A stretch of DNA of 64,000 nucleotides from Agrobacterium tumefaciens. Its GTDB lineage: Bacteria > Pseudomonadota > Alphaproteobacteria > Rhizobiales > Rhizobiaceae. The notes under the pieces were generated by a model. The model made no database searches. It was not told where the DNA came from and saw only the letters and a program-made list of their open reading frames with translations. The stretch lies in NCBI RefSeq assembly GCF_005221325.1, contig NZ_CP039888.1, forward strand, positions 1,054,001 through 1,118,000, written 5' to 3'. This document shows positions 1 to 10,964 of this stretch, one piece after another; positions within the stretch are counted from its first letter, which is position 1, and every line of letters starts with the position of its first letter. Both the position numbers and the translations under genes were made by a program.

Positions 1-1
1 T

Positions 2-679
2 TTCGCCTTCACGCTGCTGGTCATCGCCGCGCTGTTCACCAGCTTCTATTCCTGGCGTCTGGCGTTCATGACCTTCTTCGGCAAGCCGCGCGCGTCTGCC
101 GATGTCATGCACCATGTTCATGAATCGCCGATGGTCATGCTGATCCCGCTCTTCATCCTCACGGTTGGCGCGATATTTGCCGGTGTTGCCTTCGAGGGTT
201 ATTTCTTCGGCCACGAATATGCCGAGTTCTGGAAGGGCGCTCTGTTCACGCTTCCGGAAAATGAAATCCTCGAAGAGTTCCACCACGTTCCGCTGTGGGT
301 GAAGTGGAGCCCGTTCTTCGCCATGGCGCTTGGTTTCGTGACCGCTTGGTACATGTACATCAAGTCGCCGGAGACGCCGAAGCGTCTGGCCGAGACCCAT
401 CGTGGCCTCTACCAGTTCCTTCTGAACAAGTGGTACTTCGACGAACTCTACGACTTCCTGTTCGTACGTTCCGCAAAGGCGCTTGGCCGCTTCCTGTGGA
501 AGAAGGGCGACGTCGCCGTCATCGACCACTACGGACCGAACGGCATTGCAGCGCGTGTGGTTGACGTGACCAACCGCATGGTCCGCCTGCAATCCGGTTA
601 CCTCTATCATTATGCCTTTGCGATGCTGATCGGCATCGCGGCGCTTGTCACCTGGATGATGCTCGGGAGTGCCCTCTGA
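2..679 (+). CDS. nuoL: NADH-quinone oxidoreductase subunit L, C-terminal part
   Basis: This is the last 225 or so residues of the ND5-type proton-pumping subunit in the membrane arm of respiratory complex I; the 5' part lies outside the window. The frame is open from base 2. It carries hydrophobic helices, a loop in which a tryptophan-rich segment is followed by a conserved [15 protein letters not shown] stretch, and a final transmembrane helix, as in the NuoL C-terminus. Its stop overlaps the nuoM start (ATGA at 679), which implies translational coupling in the nuo operon. The assignment rests on this C-terminal pattern and on the nuoM and nuoN genes that follow. Confidence 0.95.
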   Translation, partial: FAFTLLVIAALFTSFYSWRLAFMTFFGKPRASADVMHHVHESPMVMLIPLFILTVGAIFAGVAFEGYFFGHEYAEFWKGALFTLPENEILEEFHHVPLWVKWSPFFAMALGFVTAWYMYIKSPETPKRLAETHRGLYQFLLNKWYFDELYDFLFVRSAKALGRFLWKKGDVAVIDHYGPNGIAARVVDVTNRMVRLQSGYLYHYAFAMLIGIAALVTWMMLGSAL

Positions 680-2190
680 TGACCGATTGGCCCATTCTTT
701 CAACGGTCACCTTTCTGCCGCTCGTCGGCGTGGTGCTCCTGCTGCTGACTAACGAGAACGGCCCTTTTGGTCGCCGTAGCATTCTCAATGTCTCGCTGCT
801 GACGACCGTCTTCACCTTCATCGTGTCGCTGTTCGTCTGGATCGGTTTCGACAATTCGAACCCCGGTTTCCAGATGGTGGAAAAACACGCCTGGTTCGGT
901 AATATCGCCGCCTATCATCTGGGTGTCGACGGCATCTCCATGCTGTTCGTCATCCTCACCACCTTCCTCATGCCCTTCTGCGTGCTGGCAAGCTGGAATT
1001 CGATTGAAAAGCGCGTCAAGGAATACATGATTGCCTTCCTGCTTCTGGAAGTCGTCATGGTCGGCGTCTTCGTGGCGCTGGACACGGTTCTTTTCTACGT
1101 GTTCTTCGAAGCGACGCTGATCCCGATGTTCATCATCATCGGTGTCTGGGGCGGCAAGGATCGCGTCTACGCATCCTACAAGTTCTTCCTCTACACGCTG
1201 CTCGGCTCCGTTTTGACCATGCTCGCCATCATGGCGATGTACTGGCAGTCCGGCACGACCGACATGACCGAGCTGCTGAAATACGGCTTCCCGGCAGGCA
1301 TGCAGACCTGGCTCTGGCTTGCCTGTTTCGCCGCCTTCTCGGTCAAGATGCCGATGTGGCCGGTCCACACCTGGCTGCCGGATGCCCACGTTCAGGCGCC
1401 GACCGCAGGTTCGGTCATCCTGGCCGGCGTCATGCTGAAGCTCGGCGGTTACGGTTTCATCCGTTTCTCGCTGTCAATGTTCCCGCTAGCGTCGGACTAT
1501 TTCGCACCCTTCGTCTTCACGCTGTCGGTTCTCGCCATCATCTACACCTCGCTGGTGGCGATGATGCAGGACGACATCAAGAAGCTGATCGCCTATTCCT
1601 CCGTCGCCCACATGGGTTACGTGACCATGGGCATCTTCGCCGCCAATGTGCAGGGCGTGCAGGGCGCTATCTTCCAGATGCTGTCGCACGGTATCGTGTC
1701 GGGCGCGCTCTTCCTCTGCGTCGGCGTTGTCTATGACCGGCTGCACACCCGCGAGATTTCGGCCTATGGCGGTCTCGTGAACAACATGCCGAAATATGCC
1801 GTCGCCTTCATGATCTTTACCATGGCCAATGTCGGTCTGCCCGGCACTTCCGGCTTTGTCGGCGAATTCCTGACGCTGATTGGCGTATTCCGCGCCAACA
1901 CACTGGTCGCGCTGTTTGCGGCAACCGGCGTCATCCTCTCGGCCGCTTATGCGCTGTGGCTTTATCGCCGTGTGATTTTCGGCGCGCTCGAGAAGGAAAG
2001 CCTGAAATCGATGCTCGATCTATCGACCCGCGAAAAGGTCATCCTTTATCCGCTGGTTGCACTGACGATCTTCTTCGGCGTCTATCCGGCTCCGGTGTTC
2101 GATGCGACAGCCGCATCGGTCGATCTTCTGGTAAACAACTATTCGGCTGCATTGCAGGCGGCGCAAAATGTTGCGCTCACTATGAATTGA
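679..2190 (+). CDS. nuoM: NADH-quinone oxidoreductase subunit M
   Basis: This is a 503-residue ND4-type antiporter-like subunit of complex I in the inner membrane. About 14 hydrophobic helices are visible. The family signature around residues 225-245 ([15 protein letters not shown]) and the later [14 protein letters not shown] segment are present, with the conserved lysines of the proton channel. Length is normal for NuoM. The start ATG overlaps the nuoL stop by one base-pair step (ATGA), and nuoN follows after a short gap, so this is a standard nuo operon distal segment. Confidence 0.98.
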   Translation: MTDWPILSTVTFLPLVGVVLLLLTNENGPFGRRSILNVSLLTTVFTFIVSLFVWIGFDNSNPGFQMVEKHAWFGNIAAYHLGVDGISMLFVILTTFLMPFCVLASWNSIEKRVKEYMIAFLLLEVVMVGVFVALDTVLFYVFFEATLIPMFIIIGVWGGKDRVYASYKFFLYTLLGSVLTMLAIMAMYWQSGTTDMTELLKYGFPAGMQTWLWLACFAAFSVKMPMWPVHTWLPDAHVQAPTAGSVILAGVMLKLGGYGFIRFSLSMFPLASDYFAPFVFTLSVLAIIYTSLVAMMQDDIKKLIAYSSVAHMGYVTMGIFAANVQGVQGAIFQMLSHGIVSGALFLCVGVVYDRLHTREISAYGGLVNNMPKYAVAFMIFTMANVGLPGTSGFVGEFLTLIGVFRANTLVALFAATGVILSAAYALWLYRRVIFGALEKESLKSMLDLSTREKVILYPLVALTIFFGVYPAPVFDATAASVDLLVNNYSAALQAAQNVALTMN

Positions 2191-2208
2191 CGACAGGACC
2201 CGTTGGAC

Positions 2209-3651
2209 ATGACCGCTGAAATCCTTTTTGCCAGTCTGCACATCGCGACGCCCGAGCTGATCCTTGCGGTCGGTGCGCTGGCGCTGCTCATGATTGGCGT
2301 CTTCTCGGGCGACAAGTCGACAACGACGGTGACCGGCCTTGCCGTCGCCCTCCTGCTCGTCGTCGGTCTTTGGATCATCTTCGCCCCCGCATCGGGCGTG
2401 GCCTTCGGCGGTGTTTACATCGCCGATGCCTTTGGCAACTTCATGAAGGTACTGGCGCTGATCGGCTCCATCACCGCCATGATCCTGGCCGTCGGCCAGG
2501 GCCGCTTCGAGCCCATCGGCCGTTTTGAATATCCGGTGCTGCTGGTGCTCGCGACGCTCGGCATCCTGCTGATGATCTCGGCCAACAATCTGATCTCGCT
2601 CTATATGGCGCTGGAGCTGCAGTCGCTTGCGCTCTACGTCGTCTGCGCCATCAACCGCGAGAGCCTGCGCTCCACGGAAGCGGGCCTGAAGTACTTCGTT
2701 CTCGGCGCGCTCTCCTCCGGTATGCTGCTTTACGGCATGTCGCTGGTTTACGGCTTCACCGGCAATACCGGCTTCACCGAAATCGCGCAGGTTCTGGCAT
2801 CGGAAACCCGTTCGCTCGGCCTCGTCTTCGGTCTGGTCTTCGTTCTCGCCGGCCTTGCATTCAAGATTTCGGCCGTGCCGTTCCACATGTGGACGCCGGA
2901 CGTTTATGAAGGCGCGCCGACCCCGGTTACCGCCTTCCTGTCCGCCGCACCGAAGATCGGCGCCATGGCGATCCTCGTTCGCATCGTCATCGAGGCTTTC
3001 CAGCCGGTCTTTGCCGACTGGCAGCAGATCGTCGTCTTCATCTCCATCGCTTCCATGTTGCTCGGCTCCTTCGCCGCAATCGGCCAGAAGAATATCAAGC
3101 GCCTGATGGCCTATTCCTCCATCGGTCACATGGGTTATGCGCTGGTCGGTCTTGCCGCCGGCACCCAGGCAGGTATTTCGGGCGTCATTCTTTACATGAC
3201 CATCTACATGGTCATGACGCTTGGCACCTTCGCCTGCATTCTCTCCATGCGCCGCAAGGAAATCGGCAATGTCGAAACCGTCGAGGATCTTGCCGGGCTT
3301 TCGTCCTCCAACCCCTTCATGGCGGTTGTGCTGACGATCCTGATGTTCTCGCTTGCCGGCATTCCGCCGCTCGCCGGCTTCTTCGGCAAGTATTACGTCT
3401 TCCTCGCCGCCATCGAAGCGAAGCTTTATCCGCTCGCCGTCATCGGTGTGATCGGTTCGGTTGTCGGCGCCTATTATTATATCCGCGTCGTCAAGGTCAT
3501 GTGGTTCGATGAAGCCAAGGACAAGTTCGAACGCCCGGCCGGCGAACTGAAGGTCGTTTACGCGCTTTCGGCCCTGTTCGTTGTCGCCTTCGTCGTCTTT
3601 GGCGGTGCACTCGGCAACGCGGTGACGGCTGCGGCAAAGACCTTCTTTTGA
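2209..3651 (+). CDS. nuoN: NADH-quinone oxidoreductase subunit N
   Basis: This 480-residue ND2-type subunit forms the third antiporter-like module of the complex I membrane arm. It is hydrophobic throughout, and the [20 protein letters not shown] and [14 protein letters not shown] segments are diagnostic of NuoN. I chose ATG 2209 over the in-frame TTG at 2203 because a GACAGGA ribosome-binding sequence (2192-2198) sits about 10 bases before the ATG and only 4 before the TTG. It closes the nuo operon; birA follows immediately. Confidence 0.97.
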   Translation: MTAEILFASLHIATPELILAVGALALLMIGVFSGDKSTTTVTGLAVALLLVVGLWIIFAPASGVAFGGVYIADAFGNFMKVLALIGSITAMILAVGQGRFEPIGRFEYPVLLVLATLGILLMISANNLISLYMALELQSLALYVVCAINRESLRSTEAGLKYFVLGALSSGMLLYGMSLVYGFTGNTGFTEIAQVLASETRSLGLVFGLVFVLAGLAFKISAVPFHMWTPDVYEGAPTPVTAFLSAAPKIGAMAILVRIVIEAFQPVFADWQQIVVFISIASMLLGSFAAIGQKNIKRLMAYSSIGHMGYALVGLAAGTQAGISGVILYMTIYMVMTLGTFACILSMRRKEIGNVETVEDLAGLSSSNPFMAVVLTILMFSLAGIPPLAGFFGKYYVFLAAIEAKLYPLAVIGVIGSVVGAYYYIRVVKVMWFDEAKDKFERPAGELKVVYALSALFVVAFVVFGGALGNAVTAAAKTFF

Positions 3652-3677
3652 GCAGCACACACAGGCATACGGGCCGG

Positions 3678-4418
3678 ATGTCCATCGATGACATCAGGCA
3701 CGAAGCGATGGTGGAGACGCCATCGACCAATCTGGAATGTTTCGCCCGGGCAAGGGCGGGTGATGGCGGCAATCTCTGGGTTACCGCCATCCGCCAGACC
3801 GGCGGTCGCGGTCGCCGGGGCCGGCCATGGGTTTCTGAACCCGGCAATCTCTATGCCTCCCTTCTCCTGATCGATCCCGCGCCGGTGGAGCGCATTGGCT
3901 CCCTGCCGCTCGCGTTTGCGCTCGCGGTCTATCGCGCCATTCGTTCGGTGCTGCCGGCGGGCGGTGAAGCGGTTGAGATCAAATGGCCAAATGATGTGCT
4001 GATCGGTCGCCGCAAGACCTGCGGCATCCTTATGGAGGCGGAGCTTCTGCCTGACGGACGACGCGCCATCGTCATCGGTATCGGCATCAACATCGTCCAT
4101 AAGCCGGAAAATCCGCTCTATCCCGTCACCATGCTCTCCGAACATGGAGCGTCCTGCTCGCCTGACGAGTTGTTCGCCCATCTCTTCCGTGAAACGGCGG
4201 AGGTCCTGGGCGACTGGGATGAAGGCAGGGGCGTTTCCGGCATCATGGCCGGCTGGCGGGCGGCGGCCTGCGGTATTGGCGAACATATCACCGTCAATTT
4301 CCCGGACCGTTCGATTGGCGGGCGTTTTGTCGGGATTGATGATAATGGTTATCTGCTGCTGGATGAGGATGAGGGCGCAAGGCGCTCCATCGCCGCCGGC
4401 GACGTGTTTTTCGGATGA
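3678..4418 (+). CDS. birA: biotin--[acetyl-CoA-carboxylase] ligase
   Basis: The protein (246 aa) activates biotin with ATP and attaches it to the lysine of the AccB biotin carrier. Visible hallmarks are the biotinyl-AMP loop GGRGRRGRPW near residue 35-45 and the KWPNDVL segment near residue 100. The N-terminal helix-turn-helix of E. coli BirA is missing, so this is a class I ligase with no DNA-binding repressor role. ATG 3678 starts the conserved core; an upstream in-frame TTG at 3648, overlapping the nuoN stop, is possible and would suggest co-translation with nuoN. The substrates accB and accC lie at 47.9-49.8 kb in this window. Confidence 0.93.
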   Translation: MSIDDIRHEAMVETPSTNLECFARARAGDGGNLWVTAIRQTGGRGRRGRPWVSEPGNLYASLLLIDPAPVERIGSLPLAFALAVYRAIRSVLPAGGEAVEIKWPNDVLIGRRKTCGILMEAELLPDGRRAIVIGIGINIVHKPENPLYPVTMLSEHGASCSPDELFAHLFRETAEVLGDWDEGRGVSGIMAGWRAAACGIGEHITVNFPDRSIGGRFVGIDDNGYLLLDEDEGARRSIAAGDVFFG

Positions 4419-4625
4419 GGTGAACGGTGCGGCTTTATAAAACGCCGCGCCGAACCCGATCCCACAGGTTGGAGTTTTCCTGCAGCTCATAAAAAGCAGG
4501 ATGGCAGACCGGCTCCGCATCGGCCCGGTCGATCAGATGGTTCAACAGGTCCGATGCTGGATAGAGGCGGTGGGCGCGGCAAATTGCCGGCGCCTGCGCG
4601 CTTTCGTGAATGGATAAGAAAAACA

Positions 4626-6293
4626 ATGGCTAAACAGGACGAACTGGTCTTTGTGCCGCTTGGCGGCGTGGGTGAAATCGGCATGAATCTGGCGCTTTAC
4701 GGCTATGGGCCAGAAAGCAAGCGCCAATGGATCATGGTGGATTGCGGCGTGACCTTCGCCGGCCCGGACCTGCCGGGCGTCGATCTGGTGCTGCCTGATA
4801 TCAGCTACATCGCCGAGCAGAAAAAGAACCTCAAGGGCATCATCATCACCCACGCGCATGAGGACCATTACGGTGCGCTGAACGATCTCTGGCCCGGCCT
4901 CAACGTGCCGGTCTATGCCTCGCCTTTCACCACCGGCATGCTGGAAGCCAAGCGCGCCTATGAGGGCACCCGTGCTGAAATTCCGGTGACGATCTTTAAG
5001 GCCGGCGATCGCATCAATGTCGGTCCATTCGAAATCGAGGCTGTTGGCGTCAACCACTCCATCCCGGAGCCTATGTCGCTGGTCATTCGCACGCCGCTCG
5101 GCAATGTCATCCACACCGGCGACTGGAAGATCGACGAAGCCCCGTCGCTTGGGCCGTTGACGGATGAGGCGCGCTTCCGCGCCATCGGCGAAGAGGGCGT
5201 GCTGGCGCTGATGTGCGACAGTACCAACTCGCTACGTGACGGCGTGTCGCCCTCCGAACACGAGGTTTCTGAAGGCCTGCGTCAGATCATCGAAAGTGCC
5301 GAAGGCCGCGTGGCCGTCACCACCTTCTCCTCCAATGTCGGGCGCATCCGCTCGATTGCGCAGGCGGCGGAAGCGGCTGGCCGCGAGGTATTGCTGCTCG
5401 GCTCCTCGCTGAAGCGGGTCGTCAACGTTTCGCAGGATCTCGGCATCATGGAAGGCATCAAGCCGTTCCTCGCCGAAGACGAATATGGCTATATTCCGCG
5501 TGACCGTGTGGTGCTGATCCTGACCGGTTCGCAGGGCGAACCGCGTGCGGCACTCGCCAAGCTTTCCCGCGATGAGATGCGCAATGTGGCGCTCGCTTCG
5601 GGAGATACTGTCGTCTTTTCCTCACGCGCCATTCCCGGCAACGAAAAGGCGATCATCGAGATCAAGAACGGCCTGATCGAGCAGGGCGTGCATATCGTGA
5701 CCGACAATGAGGCTCTGGTGCATGTCTCGGGCCATCCGCGCCGCAACGAGCTTCTGCGGATGTACGAGTGGACGAAGCCGCAGATCGTCGTGCCTGTTCA
5801 CGGCGAGGCGGCGCATCTGGTGGCGCAGAAGGAACTGGCCGAGCAGGCCGGTATTTCCCAGGTGCCGAAGGTGCGCAACGGCAACGTTCTTCGCCTCGCA
5901 CCCGGCCCCGCGGAAGTCATCAACGACGTGCCGCATGGCCGCGTCTTCAAGGACGGTAATCTCGTCGGGGATATGGACGAGATGGGCATCAGCAATCGCC
6001 GCAAGCTGTCGTTCGCCGGCCATGTCGCCGTCAATGTTGTGCTGGACAGCCGTTACGATTTCCTCGGCGATCCCGATGTCGTTCCTTTCGGCCTGCCGGA
6101 ATTTGATGATGAGGACGAGGCGATGGAGGACACGCTTTATGACGCCGTGCTCGGCGCCGTCGAAAGCATTCCGCGCGCTCGCCGCAAGGATCTGGCACTG
6201 CTGCGCGAATCGGTGCGCCGCGCTGTGCGCGCCGCTGCCAACCAGAGCTGGGGCAAGAAGCCGATCGTGACGGTTTTTGTGACGAAGGTCTGA
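4626..6293 (+). CDS. rnj: ribonuclease J
   Basis: This 555-residue metallo-beta-lactamase/beta-CASP nuclease is a 5'-to-3' exo- and endoribonuclease that matures and degrades RNA. The metal-binding motif HAHEDH lies at residues 76-81, preceded by the PLGGVGEIGMN opening typical of RNase J. The C-terminal half carries the beta-CASP and C-terminal domains. ATG 4626 gives the family N-terminus; the open frame extends 24 codons further upstream without family similarity. The window also encodes RNase R and RNase E, so three major RNA-decay enzymes are close together. A strong terminator follows at 6350. Confidence 0.95.
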   Translation: MAKQDELVFVPLGGVGEIGMNLALYGYGPESKRQWIMVDCGVTFAGPDLPGVDLVLPDISYIAEQKKNLKGIIITHAHEDHYGALNDLWPGLNVPVYASPFTTGMLEAKRAYEGTRAEIPVTIFKAGDRINVGPFEIEAVGVNHSIPEPMSLVIRTPLGNVIHTGDWKIDEAPSLGPLTDEARFRAIGEEGVLALMCDSTNSLRDGVSPSEHEVSEGLRQIIESAEGRVAVTTFSSNVGRIRSIAQAAEAAGREVLLLGSSLKRVVNVSQDLGIMEGIKPFLAEDEYGYIPRDRVVLILTGSQGEPRAALAKLSRDEMRNVALASGDTVVFSSRAIPGNEKAIIEIKNGLIEQGVHIVTDNEALVHVSGHPRRNELLRMYEWTKPQIVVPVHGEAAHLVAQKELAEQAGISQVPKVRNGNVLRLAPGPAEVINDVPHGRVFKDGNLVGDMDEMGISNRRKLSFAGHVAVNVVLDSRYDFLGDPDVVPFGLPEFDDEDEAMEDTLYDAVLGAVESIPRARRKDLALLRESVRRAVRAAANQSWGKKPIVTVFVTKV

Positions 6294-6349
6294 TCCGGAG
6301 AGGTGAGGGTGGAGTTCACGCACCCGCCGTCATCGCTTCGTTGAATGTA

Positions 6350-6382
6350 AGGGCCGCGCCGAAAAGCGCGGCCCTATTTGTT
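6350..6382 (+). terminator. Rho-independent terminator after RNase J
   Basis: Perfect 10-base arms AGGGCCGCGC (6350-6359) and GCGCGGCCCT (6366-6375) enclose a 6-base loop and are followed by a T-rich tail (ATTTGTTTC). It ends the nuoN/birA/rnj transcription direction. Confidence 0.85.
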
Positions 6383-6470
6383 TCTTTGCGGCTTTTTGCG
6401 CTTCTTGCCGAGAATTGATTCCGGTTCGCCGATGAATGCGTTACAAGAGCGTATTGTGCAGGAGGATCAC

Positions 6471-6740
6471 ATGCCGCTTCTTTCGGTCTTCGCCGTTTAT
6501 TTCATCGTCTGGTGGACGGTGCTTTTCATCGTGCTTCCGATCGGTCTGCGCACCCAGGACGAGGAAGGTGATGTGGCGTTGGGCACAGTGGCGAGCGCGC
6601 CAACCACATTCAAGGGCGGGCGGATCGTGCTGTGGACGACCCTGATCTCGGCGCTGATCTGTGGGCTCTGGTATGGCGGAACCTGGTGGTTCGGCTTCAG
6701 CCTCGATGACCTGCCGAGAATTATTCCGGTTTTCGACTGA
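6471..6740 (+). CDS. DUF1467 family small membrane protein
   Basis: An 89-residue protein with two transmembrane segments (about residues 3-25 and 55-78) separated by a conserved LPIGLRTQDEEG loop, which is the DUF1467 pattern. Its function is unknown. ATG 6471 is chosen because a full AGGAGG ribosome-binding site ends five bases before it; an in-frame ATG at 6432 lacks such a site. From memory, related rhizobia often have a methylmalonyl-CoA epimerase gene next to this family; none is present here between RNase J and this gene. Confidence 0.85.
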   Translation: MPLLSVFAVYFIVWWTVLFIVLPIGLRTQDEEGDVALGTVASAPTTFKGGRIVLWTTLISALICGLWYGGTWWFGFSLDDLPRIIPVFD

Positions 6741-6965
6741 AAAAGGCGGGCGATCTCCGCTCCGCATGTATCTGCCTAGTTAGCGTGACGGCAATCCGAA
6801 GGGTTTGCCTATGCATGCGGCAGTTTCCGGCAAATCTTGCCGAGCCCCTGTCATATGGATGTCATATCTATCGTGCACACAGCAGTAACGTAGCCGTGTG
6901 TGTGATTCACTCGCCGTAATTTTACCGGAATGATGGTTGGGAGCAGGGGAGCTGCGTGTAGAAGC

Positions 6966-7112
6966 AAAAAAAAACAAGGCATTTCAGCCTTGTTTTTCAG
7001 GTTTCGCGTGATCTGTAACCGTTGCCGGGGCAGCGACGAGCGCGCCTAAGATCTGATCCTCCCAAGACTGACCGCGAAAATGACAAGAATTTAAACTTCC
7101 TGCCTCTTTTGT
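6966..7112 (-). ncRNA. probable trans-acting sRNA, alpha-r9 (Smr9C)-like
   Basis: The 667 bases between the DUF1467 gene and proS contain no credible coding frame but do hold a strong minus-strand terminator. Arms AAAACAAGGC and GCCTTGTTTT (6971-6980 and 6987-6996) run into a stretch of T (nine A on the plus strand, 6966-6974). A candidate minus-strand promoter, ATGACA (7142-7147) - 17 bases - TAGCTT (7119-7124), would start an RNA near 7112, giving about 147 bases. From memory, the Sinorhizobium sRNA Smr9C (about 149 nt) lies between the equivalent DUF1467-like gene and proS. The hairpin is also usable on the plus strand, so strand and ends are inferred. Confidence 0.5.
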
Positions 7113-7407
7113 AAGCTAAAGCTAGCTCAAACCCCCATGCTTGTCATCTCATTTTTTGCATATTTGTTACAGTCGGCAAAAAATTCTCTGTGGTGCATTT
7201 TGTCGCACCCGATCAAGAATATTATTCCGGCCAAAGCGTTTTGACGCGAATTAGCTATCGCGAAAATACCTTGAAATGGCCTTTATCACTCTTTTCATGC
7301 CGGGTTTTCTTCTTGGCGGGAAACGGCTATATCCGGCGCCAATATCCCTCTATTCGGGGCGATTCCCGCGCCTTTGGTCGCTATCGTCCCTATCAATGGA
7401 AGCCGTC

Positions 7408-8730
7408 ATGCGTCTTAGCCGTTATTTCCTGCCCATCCTGAAGGAAAATCCCAAGGAAGCCGAGATTGTTTCTCACCGCCTCATGCTGCGCGCCGGCATG
7501 ATCCGGCAGCAATCGGCTGGCATCTATTCCTGGCTGCCGCTTGGCAAGCGCGTGCTGGACAAGGTCAACAAGATCATCCGCGAGGAGCAGAACCGTGCCG
7601 GCGCCATCGAGCTTCTGATGCCGACGCTGCAAACGGCCGAACTTTGGCAGGAAAGCGGTCGTTACGATGACTACGGCAAGGAAATGCTGCGCATCAAGGA
7701 CCGCCAGGACCGCCAGATGCTCTACGGCCCCACCAATGAGGAGATGATCACCGACATCTTCCGTTCCTATGTGAAGTCCTACAAGAACCTGCCGCTGAAC
7801 CTCTATCACATCCAGCTGAAGTTCCGCGACGAGGTGCGTCCCCGTTTCGGCACCATGCGCTCGCGCGAGTTTCTGATGAAGGACGCTTATTCCTTCGACC
7901 TCACCAAGGAAGACGCGCTCCATTCCTATAACAAGATGTTCGTGGCCTATCTGCGTACCTTCGAGCGCCTTGGCCTGCGCGCCATTCCCATGCGCGCCGA
8001 TACCGGCCCGATCGGCGGCAATCACAGCCATGAGTTCATCATTCTGGCCGATACCGGCGAATCCGAAGTCTTCTGCCACAAGAGCTTCCTTGACCGTGCC
8101 ATCCCGGCCGAAAGCACCGATTTCGACGATGTCGAGGCGCTGCAGGGTGTGTTCGACGAATGGACGGCCGATTACGCCGCGACGTCAGAAATGCATGACG
8201 AAGCCGCCTACGACGCCATTCCCGATGGCGAGCGCCTTTCCGCGCGCGGGATCGAGGTTGGCCACATCTTCTATTTCGGCACGAAATATTCCGAGCCGAT
8301 GGGCGCGAAAGTGCAGGGCAAGGATGGCAAGGAACACCCTGTCCACATGGGTTCCTATGGCATCGGACCGACACGCCTTGTTCCCGCCATCATTGAAGCA
8401 TCGCATGACGAGAACGGAATCATCTGGCCGGCCTCGGTTGCTCCTTTCGATGTCGTGATCATCAACATGAAGGCTGGCGATGCGGCCTGCGATGCGGCTT
8501 GTGAAAAGCTGTATTATCAGCTCTCCAACGCCGGCAAGGATGTTCTCTACGACGACACGGACGACCGTGCGGGCCAGAAATTCGCCACCGCCGATCTGAT
8601 CGGCGTGCCGGTGCAGATCATCGTCGGCCCGCGTTCCGTTGCGAACGGCGAAGTCGAAGTGAAGGATCGCAAGACCGGCGAACGTGAAACCGTCACAATA
8701 GAGGCGGCAATGAACAAGGCGCTTGGCTAA
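7408..8730 (+). CDS. proS: prolyl-tRNA synthetase
   Basis: A 440-residue class II aminoacyl-tRNA synthetase that charges tRNA-Pro. The start [15 protein letters not shown] and the class II motif 2 segment ([21 protein letters not shown], about residues 140-160) are clear. Motif 3 and the anticodon-binding domain lie at the C-terminal third. At 440 aa it is the short alphaproteobacterial form lacking the inserted editing domain of E. coli ProS (572 aa). The frame is open 44 codons upstream of ATG 7408, but that part shows no family similarity. Confidence 0.96.
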   Translation: MRLSRYFLPILKENPKEAEIVSHRLMLRAGMIRQQSAGIYSWLPLGKRVLDKVNKIIREEQNRAGAIELLMPTLQTAELWQESGRYDDYGKEMLRIKDRQDRQMLYGPTNEEMITDIFRSYVKSYKNLPLNLYHIQLKFRDEVRPRFGTMRSREFLMKDAYSFDLTKEDALHSYNKMFVAYLRTFERLGLRAIPMRADTGPIGGNHSHEFIILADTGESEVFCHKSFLDRAIPAESTDFDDVEALQGVFDEWTADYAATSEMHDEAAYDAIPDGERLSARGIEVGHIFYFGTKYSEPMGAKVQGKDGKEHPVHMGSYGIGPTRLVPAIIEASHDENGIIWPASVAPFDVVIINMKAGDAACDAACEKLYYQLSNAGKDVLYDDTDDRAGQKFATADLIGVPVQIIVGPRSVANGEVEVKDRKTGERETVTIEAAMNKALG

Positions 8731-8857
8731 GCGCGAACGGAAAGATGGGGGCGGCCTTCCTGCGAAGACCGCTCCGATTTTATGGCGCAGGCGCCGCTAC
8801 GATTGGGCCCGATCTTTGGAAAAGACCGATCCTGTGAATTGAGATCAGGGAGACGAC

Positions 8858-10165
8858 ATGGCAAAAGCCGAGGCTGAAAAGGGTGCGGCTGTTTCCGCCG
8901 GGGCAAAGACCGCCCGGCCGTTTTCCGCTTTTGAACGCATGGTTGCCTGGCGTTATCTGCGCTCGCGGCGCAAGGAAGCCTTCATCTCCGTCATCGCCGG
9001 TTTTTCCTTCGTCGGCATCATGCTCGGTGTGGCCACGCTGATCATCGTCATGGCTGTCATGAACGGTTTCCGCACCGAGTTGATTTCCCGCATTCTCGGC
9101 ATTAACGGCCACATGATCGTGCAGCCGATCGACCAGCCCTTCAACAATTACGATGAGCTGGCGAAGAAGTTCTCCGCCGTTCCCGGTGTCACCATGGCCC
9201 TGCCGCTAGTAGAGGGCCAGACGCTTGCCTCCGGCCGTGGCGGCGCGGGTTCCGGCGCGCTAGTGCGCGGCGTGCGCCAGGAGGATATCGACAAGGTCAA
9301 GGAAGTCGCGACCAACATCAAGACCGGCGACCTCGTTGGCTTCATGGCGGGTGACGGCGTTCTCGTCGGTTCACGGCTCGCCGCCCAGCTCGGCGTAACG
9401 GCTGGTGACGACATTACCCTCATTTCTCCGGAAGGCGACGTGACGCCGATGGGCGTCAATCCGCGCGTCAAATCCTACAAGATATCAGGCGTCTTCGAGA
9501 TCGGCATGTCGGAATATGACGCGTCGATGATCTACATGCCGCTGTCGGAAGCCCAGCTCTATTTCAATGCCGACGGCATCGTGCAATCCATCGAGCTTTA
9601 TGTCAGCCGCCCCGATGATGTCGACGGCATCCGTCCGCTGGTGGAGCAGGCGGCCGGACGGCAAATCTATATCACCGACTGGAGGCAGCGGAACCAGACC
9701 TTCTTTTCCGCCCTGCAGGTGGAAAGAAACGTGATGTTCATGATCCTCACCCTCATCGTGCTGGTGGCGGCGCTGAACATCATTTCCGGCCTCATCATGC
9801 TGGTGAAGGACAAGGGCAGCGATATCGCCATCCTGCGCACCATGGGCGCAAGCTCGGGCGCGGTGATGCGCATCTTCTTCATGACCGGGGCTGCCATCGG
9901 TACGGTCGGCACCTTTGCCGGCGTGGCGCTTGGCGTCATCGTCTGCCTCAATGTGGAATCCATCCGGCAGTTCTTCTCCTGGATATCCGGCACGGTGCTG
10001 TTTGACCCGCAGCTTTATTTCCTGAGCCAGCTGCCGGCCGAAATGGATTTGAGCGAGACCATCACCGTCGTCATCATGGCGCTGACGCTTTCTTTCCTGG
10101 CAACGATCTTTCCGGCATGGCGGGCTTCCAAGCTCGATCCGGTGCAGGCCCTGCGTTACGAATAA
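8858..10165 (+). CDS. lolC: lipoprotein-releasing ABC transporter permease (LolC/LolE family)
   Basis: A 435-residue inner-membrane permease that, with LolD, extracts lipoproteins for LolA delivery to the outer membrane. It shows the family architecture: a first transmembrane helix at about residues 40-65 after an FERMVAWRYLRSRR segment, a long periplasmic domain (about 70-285), and three C-terminal helices (about 290-430) with the FtsX-like fold. A single permease gene is present here, so it probably forms a homodimer rather than a LolC/LolE pair. The ribosome-binding site is GGGAGA. lolD starts 15 bases downstream. Confidence 0.93.
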   Translation: MAKAEAEKGAAVSAGAKTARPFSAFERMVAWRYLRSRRKEAFISVIAGFSFVGIMLGVATLIIVMAVMNGFRTELISRILGINGHMIVQPIDQPFNNYDELAKKFSAVPGVTMALPLVEGQTLASGRGGAGSGALVRGVRQEDIDKVKEVATNIKTGDLVGFMAGDGVLVGSRLAAQLGVTAGDDITLISPEGDVTPMGVNPRVKSYKISGVFEIGMSEYDASMIYMPLSEAQLYFNADGIVQSIELYVSRPDDVDGIRPLVEQAAGRQIYITDWRQRNQTFFSALQVERNVMFMILTLIVLVAALNIISGLIMLVKDKGSDIAILRTMGASSGAVMRIFFMTGAAIGTVGTFAGVALGVIVCLNVESIRQFFSWISGTVLFDPQLYFLSQLPAEMDLSETITVVIMALTLSFLATIFPAWRASKLDPVQALRYE

Positions 10166-10180
10166 GGACCGCTTCGCAAT

Positions 10181-10864
10181 ATGGCAAAAAAAACAGTGCT
10201 GCGGCTTACCGGTGTCGAGAGAACCTATGGTCAGGGCGAGACATCGCTTTCCATTCTGCGCAAGGCCGATTTTGAATTGAAGAGCGGTGAGATGGTGGCG
10301 CTGGTCGCCCCTTCGGGCACCGGAAAATCGACGTTGCTGCATCTGGCGGGGCTTCTGGAACACCCTGATGCGGGTGAGGTTTTCATCAACGGCGCGCCAT
10401 GCAACGGTCTTCCGGATGAAACCCGCACGGCGATCCGCCGCAGCGATATCGGTTTCGTCTACCAGTTCCATCACCTCCTGCCGGAGTTTTCGGCGGTGGA
10501 AAATGTGATGATGCCGCAGCTCATCGCCGGTCTGACACAGGCCGAAGCGCGCAAGCGTGCCAGCGCCCTGCTGGATTACATGCGCGTCGGCCATCGCGGC
10601 GAACACCGCCCGGCCGAGCTATCCGGCGGCGAACAGCAGCGTGTGGCGATTGCGCGCGCGGTTGCCAACGCGCCGCTTCTGCTGCTGGCCGACGAGCCGA
10701 CCGGCAATCTCGATCCCGAGACCGCGCATTATGTTTTCGATGCGCTGGAGGCACTGGTGCGTCAATCCGGCCTCGCGGCGATGATCGCCACCCATAACCA
10801 CGACCTCGCTGCCCGTATGGACCGACGCGTAACGCTTGCAGACGGCAAGATCGTCGATTTCTGA
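10181..10864 (+). CDS. lolD: lipoprotein-releasing ABC transporter ATP-binding protein
   Basis: A 227-residue ATPase of the MacB/LolD type that energises the LolC permease encoded just upstream. The Walker A motif is at residues 43-51 (APSGTGKST; the first glycine of the consensus is alanine). The Q-loop, the signature [14 protein letters not shown] (about 146-159) and the Walker [14 protein letters not shown] follow. Length and motif spacing are normal. It is probably co-transcribed with lolC and ends at the terminator at 10965. Confidence 0.95.
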   Translation: MAKKTVLRLTGVERTYGQGETSLSILRKADFELKSGEMVALVAPSGTGKSTLLHLAGLLEHPDAGEVFINGAPCNGLPDETRTAIRRSDIGFVYQFHHLLPEFSAVENVMMPQLIAGLTQAEARKRASALLDYMRVGHRGEHRPAELSGGEQQRVAIARAVANAPLLLLADEPTGNLDPETAHYVFDALEALVRQSGLAAMIATHNHDLAARMDRRVTLADGKIVDF

Positions 10865-10964
10865 TCTTTACGGTCTAAGCGGGCGATATCGTTCACGAGG
10901 TTGAGTCGTTTCGCTGCGGCTCCTCCATAGGTCGGTTCTTTCTTCCACAATTGAATTTTTTGAG

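Noticed and set aside
2020..3660. Long minus-strand open frame opposite nuoN (546 codons)
   Set aside because: Low-complexity Asp/Glu/His/Arg-rich product caused by antisense reading of hydrophobic genes; nuoN on the other strand is unambiguous.
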